6,562 nt of DNA, taken from the NCBI GenBank assembly GCA_012515495.1, contig JAAYYH010000181.1:1-6562 (forward strand). Reading direction: 5' to 3'. Positions 1 through 4,690 of this stretch are shown here, in pieces. The notes beneath the pieces were generated by a model. That model saw nothing but the letters and a program-made list of their open reading frames with translations. It made no database searches and was not told the DNA's origin. The stretch comes from Coriobacteriaceae bacterium (GTDB lineage Bacteria > Actinomycetota > Coriobacteriia > Coriobacteriales > UBA8131). The first letter of the stretch is position 1. Each line of letters begins with the position of its first letter. Made by a program: the position numbers and the translations under genes.

Positions 1-766
1 ACACAGGAGCGATGACCTCATTGATCAGATCGCTACGCAATTGTCTTTCGACATCAACGTCCTCGTCGTGTTGGGTGGAGATGAGGATCTTCTCAACGCT
101 CTGTGGGCGACCATCACAGTAGCGGACACTGACTTGTGTCTTCCCATCTGGTCGCAAATATGGCAACAGACCACTCTTCCGCACATCGGCCAGACGCTCT
201 GCCAGACGATGCGCCAAAAATATCGGTAATGGCATTAGGGTCGGCGTCTCATTACAGGCATATCCGAACATCATACCCTGGTCACCTGCACCCATATGTT
301 CAAAGGGGTCATCTGCCGCCTGGCTATGCTGGACCTCATATGATTCATCAACACCTCTGGCGATGTCACTGCTCTGCTCATGGACCGCATTGACGATTCC
401 AACTGAGACGCTTTGGAAACCTGTGCCAGGATTGTTATAGCCGATATCATTGATTACGCCGCGAACGATCTTATCGAAATCTACGTAGGCTTGTGTGCGT
501 ATCTCTCCCGCTAACACCACCAGACCTTCGGTTACCAAAGTCTCACAGGCTACGCGCACCTTCGAGCGATCAGCGCGTTCGCCGGTTGAGGATAGGTAAC
601 CCTGCGCCTCCAGCTCCGCTTCACGTGTGAGAATGGCATCGAGTATGGCGTCAGATATCTGATCGCAGACCTTATCCGGATGACCTTCGGTTACGCTCTC
701 TGAGGTAAAGAGGTATTCGCCTATCAAGCCTGTTGCCATATCGGTACGCGGTTTTTGTCCATTCAT
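1..766 (-). CDS. metK: S-adenosylmethionine synthetase, N-terminal 255 residues (cut by left window edge)
   Basis: This enzyme makes S-adenosylmethionine from ATP and methionine in the cytoplasm. The reading frame is open from 766 to the left edge, giving 255 codons of an enzyme usually about 385-410 residues long, so the C-terminal third is outside the window. Visible signatures are the LFTSESVTEGHPDK block (residues 19-32, ATP and Mg site), the GAGDQG hexapeptide (159-164) and RPDGKTQV (205-212). Residues 49-68 (TREAELEAQGYLSSTGERAD) form an insert relative to the short E. coli-type enzyme. The start at 766 is chosen because AAAGGAGC (778-771) lies upstream at good spacing. The next Met, residue 10, has no such site. 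The N-terminus is therefore about 10 residues longer than in many homologues. The gene sits behind a SAM-I riboswitch and an intrinsic terminator, so it should be switched off when SAM is plentiful. The family call is very secure. Confidence 0.97.
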   Translation of the reverse strand, partial: MNGQKPRTDMATGLIGEYLFTSESVTEGHPDKVCDQISDAILDAILTREAELEAQGYLSSTGERADRSKVRVACETLVTEGLVVLAGEIRTQAYVDFDKIVRGVINDIGYNNPGTGFQSVSVGIVNAVHEQSSDIARGVDESYEVQHSQAADDPFEHMGAGDQGMMFGYACNETPTLMPLPIFLAHRLAERLADVRKSGLLPYLRPDGKTQVSVRYCDGRPQSVEKILISTQHDEDVDVERQLRSDLINEVIAPV

Positions 767-788
767 CGTAGCTCCTTTGTTCTTACAC

Positions 789-815
789 AAAAAAATCCCC
801 TGCATACAGGGGATT
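789..815 (-). terminator. Intrinsic terminator of the metK riboswitch leader
   Basis: On the minus strand a perfect 9-bp stem (AATCCCCTG at 815-807, CAGGGGATT at 802-794) closes a 4-nt loop and runs straight into seven T residues (795-789). It lies between the SAM-I aptamer and the metK ribosome binding site. This is where the expression platform of a transcription-attenuating S-box leader belongs. High SAM would favour this hairpin and stop transcription before metK. Confidence 0.92.
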
Positions 816-859
816 CTGTGAGCCGATAAGCACTGCACCGTTCCCCCATCTTCCGGGGA
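806..859 (-). promoter_or_regulatory. Candidate antiterminator of the metK leader
   Basis: Between aptamer and terminator the minus strand carries a G-run, ATGGGGGA (849-842). It can pair with the 5' arm of the terminator, TCCCCTGT (813-806), as an 8-bp helix containing two G-U pairs, and this would prevent terminator formation. The same G-run can instead pair with an upstream TCCCC (859-855) as a 5-bp hairpin. The switch could therefore be a competition between two C-runs for one G-run. The pairings are directly readable from the sequence. How they couple to SAM binding through P1 is not, because I found no strong pairing between the 3' strand of P1 and the antiterminator. Confidence 0.45.
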
Positions 860-879
860 TTCAGACAACAGGCACGAAC

Positions 880-1028
880 CTACTCGTCATTATCCCTGCC
901 AAGAATTGGCACCATGCAACGGTGTGGTTGCTGGTTGCCGGGGGTTCATAGGGCTTGGTCCCTCCACCCGCTGTGACTTGGCATCCGCACAAAATCGTAG
1001 GATCTCCCTGCCACCTCTCGATGAGTGC
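880..1028 (-). ncRNA. SAM-I (S-box) riboswitch aptamer with an extended 5' region
   Basis: Read on the minus strand, the element contains the conserved S-box core in order. It has GAGAGGTGG (1019-1011), GGGTGGAGGGACC (969-957), ATGAA (949-945), GGCAACC (939-933), GGTGCCAATTC (913-903) and a closing P1 strand GACGAGT (888-882). That strand pairs with ACTCATC (1026-1020) in six of seven positions. S-box RNAs bind S-adenosylmethionine and act on methionine and SAM genes, which matches metK immediately downstream. The aptamer spans about 145 nt, against roughly 100-120 nt for ordinary members. The extra length lies between P1 and the P2 core, where the GGTGG(C/A)GGGA-like 5' strand appears twice, 47 nt apart. 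No protein gene is supported on this stretch. Confidence 0.93.
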
Positions 1029-1032
1029 TATC

Positions 1033-1060
1033 AGCATAACGCATCGATTTGGCAAGTGAA
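1033..1060 (-). promoter_or_regulatory. Candidate promoter of the metK leader
   Basis: On the minus strand TTCACT (1060-1055, 4 of 6 to the -35 consensus) and TATGCT (1038-1033, 4 of 6 to the -10 consensus) are separated by 16 bp. The predicted start would be near 1026-1028, exactly at the beginning of the riboswitch P1 strand, which supports this pair. An alternative is TTGCCA (1054-1049) with a poor -10, GATAGC, 17 bp further on. Both hexamers are only moderate matches. Confidence 0.4.
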
Positions 1061-1077
1061 AGCTAATTCTCGCCAAA
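1048..1077. repeat. Inverted repeat between histidine kinase stop and metK leader
   Basis: A 9-bp inverted repeat, TTTGGCAAG (1048-1056) with CTCGCCAAA (1069-1077), encloses a 12-nt loop. One pair is a G-T wobble when it is read as minus-strand RNA. It lies 8 bp past the histidine-kinase stop and overlaps the candidate metK -35. There is no T-run after it on the minus strand, so it is at best a weak terminator or 3'-end hairpin for the two-component operon. It might also be an operator for the metK promoter. Confidence 0.4.
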
Positions 1078-1084
1078 CCCCAGT

Positions 1085-2908
1085 CTAGATGGCCTGAGCG
1101 TTGGTAACAGTCACCACGGCTCTTGTCCCAATCGGTTGGTTAGCTTCTAACGTGATAGTCATACCGTGTCTCAGGGCGATCTCCTTTGCGATAGACAATC
1201 CCAGACCGCTACCGGATTTGTTCTCCTCAGAAAGTTGTTTGTGGAAACGCTCGAACACGAACGGCAGCTCCTCTTCGGCGATACCGCAACCCTGATCGCT
1301 GATGGCTACACGCGAACCATGATCATCTGCAACCATCTCAACAGTGATCCGAGAGCCAGCTGGCGAGAATTTTATAGCGTTGTCCAGCAAGATCAGGAAA
1401 AGTTGACTTAATCGGACATAATCGCCCTGTATGTTAACCCCATCCTTGGCAAATGTCATCGTCACCTCGATGTCCTTGCCCACTGCTACCTGTCTGATCC
1501 CTCGGATAACATCCTCAAGCACATCGTTGATGCTGACCTCCGCCATCTGGATATCGAAATCGGGATTCTGCAGACGCGAGAGATCCAACAGATCACTGAC
1601 CAGACGCTCCAAGTGGCTACTCTCAAGCAGCATCTGCTGATGGTATCGAGCGAGTCTGTCCGGATCGTCTACCAAGCCATCACGAATCGCCTCAAGCGAA
1701 CCTTTGATGACGGTTACCGGTGTGCGGAGCTCGTGCGATACATTAGCAACGAAATCACGCCGCAGTTGCTCCAACTTCGCCTGCTCATGCGATGCCAGCT
1801 CAAGTCTGTTCGTCATCTCATCGAGCGCCAGAGCCAGTTCGCCGATCTCGTCATCCTGCCTGATACCGGTTCTCGCTTGGTAGCCGCCCTCACTCACTTG
1901 CAGGGCAACCAACTTCATCTTCTCCAGAGGTTCAGTGAATCGCCCCGCGAATAATCGTGCGACCACCAAAGAGACGATGACACCGACGATCAGACATATC
2001 AACAGGATTATCAAACCGCTATTAGTCGCCGATGCGCTGAGACCTATTTGCTCATGTAACAGCACAACACCCGCTACATCGCCATTCGCCAATAGTATCG
2101 GTGCGGCAGCTGTGATGGTTGGTGTGCCCAATACATCGCCGAAACTTTCACTTATCACCTGCTCTCCATCCAAAGCTCGCAAGATCACCGACTCCGCTCC
2201 CGCCGGTAAATCCTTATAGGCGATGTTGAGTTGCCCATGGCCGATGGTGATTTGATTAAGGCTCGGATCGACAATCCAGATATCTCCGACAGTAGCCGCA
2301 TCCATCAACTTCAGGTAAGAGCCATATCCCTGACCCCCACCGGCATTGGAGCCACCGCTATTGGAGCCAGTGCTGTTCGCTCCTCCCGCACCCATACCCC
2401 CACTACCTGACGCACCTGATCCTGCTGCTTCCAAACCACTTTTTGAACTGACTTCAATGGTGCCTCCAGAACCATTGTCAGTACCGGAACTGGCTGTTGC
2501 ACCCGAACTACCACCAACACCTTGTCCAATTGCTGCGCCTGAACTGCCACCAACGCCTGATCCAGCTGCTGCGCCCGAACCATTCCCACTTCCATTCCCC
2601 TGAGTTCTACTCTGGGCTGCGCTCGAACTGATACTGTCGGATCCGGTATCAGTATCTGGAATTGGTGTAGTGGAACTGATATCAGATTCTTGCGAAGAAG
2701 CATCAGTGTCACTGGTGTCCCCTGATCCCTCGAAGTATCCTGACATTGATTCAGCGATACTCACTGCTCTGGCTTCGAGATCCTCTTTATGAGCTTGCGT
2801 GTTGTATTCAGAGAAGAGTAAATAAAATGACAGCCCGATGACTACTGAGAACACCAGAAACGAGCAAAGGAAATACAGCAGCAACCGCGAGCGGATCCTA
2901 TTCTTCAT
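1085..2908 (-). CDS. Membrane sensor histidine kinase with a Gly/Ser-rich extracytoplasmic insert
   Basis: This is a 607-residue sensor kinase that should autophosphorylate on His and pass the phosphate to the response regulator encoded just upstream. In order, there is a basic N-terminus and TM1 (about 9-32), then an extracytoplasmic domain (33-297). Within that domain residues 62-102 are Ser/Thr/Asp-rich and 103-198 are almost pure Gly/Ser/Ala/Asn, while 199-290 is a folded, Cache/PAS-like segment. TM2 follows (298-320), then HAMP (about 321-372), HisKA with the phosphoacceptor H392 in NVSHELRTP, and a HATPase domain with N box LLDNAIKF (N510), G1 DQGCG (538-542) and G2 GSGLGLS (566-572). 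All catalytic residues are present. The start ATG overlaps the regulator's TGA (ATGA), with GAGG seven bases upstream, indicating translational coupling. The ligand is unknown. PhoR- or ResE-like families are the nearest general match, and no specific symbol is justified. Confidence 0.95.
   Translation of the reverse strand: MKNRIRSRLLLYFLCSFLVFSVVIGLSFYLLFSEYNTQAHKEDLEARAVSIAESMSGYFEGSGDTSDTDASSQESDISSTTPIPDTDTGSDSISSSAAQSRTQGNGSGNGSGAAAGSGVGGSSGAAIGQGVGGSSGATASSGTDNGSGGTIEVSSKSGLEAAGSGASGSGGMGAGGANSTGSNSGGSNAGGGQGYGSYLKLMDAATVGDIWIVDPSLNQITIGHGQLNIAYKDLPAGAESVILRALDGEQVISESFGDVLGTPTITAAAPILLANGDVAGVVLLHEQIGLSASATNSGLIILLICLIVGVIVSLVVARLFAGRFTEPLEKMKLVALQVSEGGYQARTGIRQDDEIGELALALDEMTNRLELASHEQAKLEQLRRDFVANVSHELRTPVTVIKGSLEAIRDGLVDDPDRLARYHQQMLLESSHLERLVSDLLDLSRLQNPDFDIQMAEVSINDVLEDVIRGIRQVAVGKDIEVTMTFAKDGVNIQGDYVRLSQLFLILLDNAIKFSPAGSRITVEMVADDHGSRVAISDQGCGIAEEELPFVFERFHKQLSEENKSGSGLGLSIAKEIALRHGMTITLEANQPIGTRAVVTVTNAQAI
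2499..2580 (-). repeat. 36-bp imperfect tandem repeat inside the kinase Gly/Ser-rich segment
   Basis: Two adjacent 36-bp units (2499-2534 and 2535-2570) differ mainly at third-codon positions and at a short variable stretch. A partial third unit follows (2571-2580). They encode the repeated VGGSSGA(A/T) peptide around residues 119-138 of the histidine kinase. The multiple-of-three length keeps the frame, consistent with expansion by slippage or unequal recombination inside a tolerant linker. Confidence 0.75.
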
Positions 2909-3591
2909 TGTAAGACCTCAAACTTGTATCCCACTCCCCAGATAGTCTTAATCTCCCAACCTGGGTGATCGCTCGCATCCAGCTTCGCTCTCAGCCTCTT
3001 AATATGTGAGTCGACAGTGCGCATATCACCGTAATAATCAAAGCCCCAAATGCTATTAAGCAAATTCTCTCTGGTGAACACCTTGTTCTTATTTGTGATA
3101 AGCAACCAGAGCAACTCGGTTTCCTTCTTTGTCAGCGCTATATTCGTCGTACCAATTGTCGTTGAGTACTCGTCCAGGTTCACTGTCAGATCCTGATAAG
3201 TGGAAACGTGTATTGAGGACTCGTCATCTCTGACTATCCGTCTGAGGATCGCACGCACGCGAGCCATTATCTCGGCAGGTGAAGATGGCTTGACCACGTA
3301 GTCATCAGCACCGATATCCAACCCCATGATGCGCTCAAAATCCTCACCGCGCGCAGTGATCATGATTATCGGTACGTTACTGAAAGAGCGAATCTGCCTG
3401 CAAGCTTCAAATCCATCCATAATGGGCATCATCACATCCAGCAAGACGATATCTGGGTGATGTTCCTTGACCGAGCCGACAGCGTCACTGCCATTATAAG
3501 CCTCGAGGACTTTAAAACCCTCTTTGGCGGCGTAGTCTGAGAGCATCGCAACGATCTGCTTGTTGTCATCGACAATGAGCATCTTCTGCAT
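2905..3591 (-). CDS. OmpR/PhoB-family response regulator
   Basis: This is a 228-residue cytoplasmic transcription factor. Residues 1-120 form a receiver domain with the acidic pair D8/D9, phosphoacceptor D52 (LLDVMMP), T79 (MITA) and K101 (VVKP). Residues about 130-228 form an OmpR-type winged helix, with TKKETELLWLLI, then RTVDSHIKRLRAKL (recognition helix) and the C-terminal IKTIWGVGYKF hairpin. Length and motifs are normal for the family. The usual KPF after the receiver lysine is KPS here. The start at 3591 follows AAGGAGG (3603-3597) with a 5-nt gap. An earlier ATG sits inside the spacer, too close to that site. The gene overlaps the histidine-kinase start by ATGA, so the two are one operon and almost certainly cognate. 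Target genes are not visible, but the dyads just upstream and the divergent secreted-protein gene are natural candidates. Confidence 0.96.
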   Translation of the reverse strand: MQKMLIVDDNKQIVAMLSDYAAKEGFKVLEAYNGSDAVGSVKEHHPDIVLLDVMMPIMDGFEACRQIRSFSNVPIIMITARGEDFERIMGLDIGADDYVVKPSSPAEIMARVRAILRRIVRDDESSIHVSTYQDLTVNLDEYSTTIGTTNIALTKKETELLWLLITNKNKVFTRENLLNSIWGFDYYGDMRTVDSHIKRLRAKLDASDHPGWEIKTIWGVGYKFEVLQ

Positions 3592-3603
3592 GGCATCCTC
3601 CTT

Positions 3604-3826
3604 AATCCAATACTATACAGATCAGCTATGACAAATCTGTGTCAAGGATAGAGGAACATGTCATATAAAAGAACGCACTAAGACAAACTTCTGCCATAAA
3701 TGACCCTTATTCTGGCTACAGGGCAAGAAAAGAGATGGTAGCGAGCAGACCTCGTACGTGTGTGGATACGAAAGACTCACATGTGACCATCTTAAGAAGA
3801 CTTGATGAGAAAGGAAGGTGCACAAA
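3604..3826. other. Divergent intergenic region between two-component operon and secreted-protein gene
   Basis: This stretch separates the minus-strand regulator from the plus-strand secreted-protein gene. Besides the dyads at 3617-3644 it holds a plus-strand TATAAA (3664-3669), which could be a rightward -10 without a recognisable -35. There is a further TGTCA at 3659-3663, a TCGTA/TACGA dyad around 3752-3772 and a 10-bp palindrome TCACATGTGA (3777-3786). The palindrome lies close to the start codon, where a repressor could act. I see no protein gene or structured RNA that I can support here. The rightward promoter remains unassigned. Confidence 0.4.
3612..3645 (-). promoter_or_regulatory. 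Promoter/operator region of the two-component operon
   Basis: On the minus strand a good -10, TATAGT (3617-3612, 5 of 6), lies just upstream of the regulator's ribosome binding site. A perfect TTGACA (3645-3640) occurs 22 bp away, too far for an ordinary -35. Between and over them lie two overlapping dyads: TGACA-6-TGTCA (3629-3644) and ACAGAT-12-ATCTGT (3617-3640). A weak -35 with an operator over it is the usual design of an activator-dependent promoter. Autoregulation by the encoded regulator is an inference. Confidence 0.45.
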
Positions 3827-4423
3827 ATGAAGACACTGGTTATCCGGCAGAAGCGACTCATCATAGCACTTGGTTGTGCGTTGATGATGTTAGTGGCTCT
3901 GCCAACCATCGCTTTTGCGGCAGTGCCATCGACCAATGCAGCCCAGATTGTCGCCGAACTGACAGGACGTGATGTCGATTCGATTATTGACGAACGAGTC
4001 AACGCCGGAAAGGCGTACGGCACAATAGCTGACGAAGCTGGCGTTCTTGAACAATTCAAGAACAGGGTACTTGAGCTCAGGCAAGAAGCGATTGCCGCTC
4101 GCGTTGCAGCCGGAACGATGACTCAGGAGCAGGCCAATAACAGGTTGGAGCTCTTGCAGCAGAGGCGTGATCTTTGCGACGGAACTGCCGCGGGCTATAT
4201 GGCAGCAGAACGCGGTACTGGTCTTGGCTTGGGAGCAGGTGCTGGTGATTGCACCGGTTTAGCTAATGGTGCTGTTGCTGGTACTGGCAACGGATCAGGT
4301 GCTGGCACTGGCGGAGGTTTTGGTGCAACCGATAACCCCACTCCAGGAACCTGCACGGGAACGGGTCTGGGCACCGGAACTCCGGGCGGACAAGGTAATG
4401 GCAACGCAGCTCGCGGTCGCTGA
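3827..4423 (+). CDS. Secreted DUF2680-like protein with Gly-rich, Cys-containing tail
   Basis: This 198-residue exported protein has no recognised enzymatic motif. The ATG at 3827 is preceded by AAGGAAGG (3811-3818) at 8-nt spacing. A GTG at 3818 overlaps that site and is rejected. Residues 1-31 are a Sec signal peptide: basic KTLVIRQKR, a hydrophobic core and cleavage expected at AFA|A (31/32). Residues about 37-118 are helical and charged, with GKAYGTIADEAGV, then ARVAAGTMTQEQANNRLELLQ. This is the layout I associate with DUF2680/YckD-like secreted proteins ('GKslaeIAeekG...g.iTqeQad'). Residues 129-198 are Gly/Thr/Ala-rich (GTGLGLGAGAG, GTGNGSGAGTGGG, GTCTGTGLGTG) with an Arg-rich end. Three Cys (117, 142, 176) lie in the exported part. 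There is no LPXTG anchor or C-terminal membrane segment. It is transcribed divergently from a two-component operon whose sensor has a similar Gly-rich stretch. The role is unknown; an envelope-stress or surface-associated function is a guess. Confidence 0.85.
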   Translation: MKTLVIRQKRLIIALGCALMMLVALPTIAFAAVPSTNAAQIVAELTGRDVDSIIDERVNAGKAYGTIADEAGVLEQFKNRVLELRQEAIAARVAAGTMTQEQANNRLELLQQRRDLCDGTAAGYMAAERGTGLGLGAGAGDCTGLANGAVAGTGNGSGAGTGGGFGATDNPTPGTCTGTGLGTGTPGGQGNGNAARGR

Positions 4424-4448
4424 TATCTAATCAATTACTACGGCTAGG

Positions 4449-4497
4449 GCATAAACTGACAGGGCGCATCGACATGGTGCGCCCTGTCAGTTTATGC
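4449..4497 (+). terminator. Perfect 20-bp hairpin after the secreted-protein gene
   Basis: GCATAAACTGACAGGGCGCA (4449-4468) is exactly repeated in reverse complement at 4478-4497, around a 9-nt loop. It begins 26 bp after the stop codon. The inner part is GC-rich and the 3' arm carries GTTTAT. There is no long T-run after the stem, so it is an atypical intrinsic terminator that may instead act through its strength as a barrier or as an mRNA 3'-end protector. Because it is symmetric it could work in both directions. Confidence 0.7.
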
Positions 4498-4628
4498 AGT
4501 TATCTTCAATTCGCGATAATCGCGTAAGACGTTTTATCAGCGATATCTTTCTTGCGTGCTCAGAGGCTGAGGAAGAAGACTCCCTGACATCGCTTCAGAG
4601 AAACCTCCTGATTCCTACTGTTCATTTC
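4498..4628. other. Intergenic spacer with a short palindrome
   Basis: No coding potential is apparent between the hairpin and the inverted repeat of the next gene. The only clear structure is a 13-bp near-perfect palindrome, CGCGAT-A-ATCGCG (4512-4524). A short CTCAG-3-CTGAG dyad lies near 4559-4571. Neither can be assigned to a regulator from sequence alone. Confidence 0.4.
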
Positions 4629-4690
4629 TGTAAGCTTCCATTACAATATTGAACGTCAAAAAAATGCCCAGTAAGAAATGGAAGCTTACA
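4629..4690. repeat. Perfect 14-bp inverted repeat spanning promoter and start codon
   Basis: TGTAAGCTTCCATT (4629-4642) and AATGGAAGCTTACA (4677-4690) are exact reverse complements, 34 bp apart. The left arm abuts a -10-like hexamer (4642-4647). The right arm contains both possible start codons of the downstream gene (4678 and the first base of 4690) and its Shine-Dalgarno-like GGAAG. The layout suits a DNA operator with two half-sites. If transcription begins upstream of 4629, it could instead be an RNA hairpin that hides the start. Confidence 0.75.
4642..4647 (+). promoter_or_regulatory. Candidate -10 box for the wHTH/LicC/LicA operon
   Basis: TACAAT matches the -10 consensus in 5 of 6 positions and lies at the inner edge of the left inverted-repeat arm. 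Transcription would begin near 4654, giving a short leader of about 25-35 nt. The -35 region (around TGTTCA, 4619-4624) is poor, so the promoter is weak or depends on a regulator. Confidence 0.35.

Noticed and set aside
861..1076. Minus-strand open frame of 71 codons upstream of metK
   Set aside because: It coincides with the SAM-I riboswitch; the conserved RNA core explains the sequence and the peptide has no family features.
1613..1954. Plus-strand open frame of 113 codons antisense to the histidine kinase
   Set aside because: Lies opposite the HisKA/HAMP coding sequence with no ribosome site or recognisable protein; a shadow of the real gene.
2499..2580. 36-bp repeats as a possible CRISPR array
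   Set aside because: The units are directly adjacent without spacers, diverged at third-codon positions and in frame within a gene.
2311..2712. Minus-strand frame of 133 codons and plus-strand frame of 85 codons in the Gly-rich kinase region
   Set aside because: Stop-free alternative frames arise from the repetitive Gly/Ser codons; their products are low-complexity Val/Gln- or Pro-rich artefacts.
3612..3645. TTGACA and TATAGT as an ordinary sigma-70 promoter
   Set aside because: The spacing is 22 bp, outside the normal 16-18 bp, so I report a regulator-dependent region instead.
3818..3829. GTG at 3818 as start of the secreted protein
   Set aside because: It overlaps the AAGGAAGG ribosome site; the ATG at 3827 has proper spacing and gives a normal signal peptide.
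4195..4434. Minus-strand Pro-rich open frame of 79 codons
   Set aside because: It is the reverse complement of the Gly-rich tail of the secreted protein and has no independent support.
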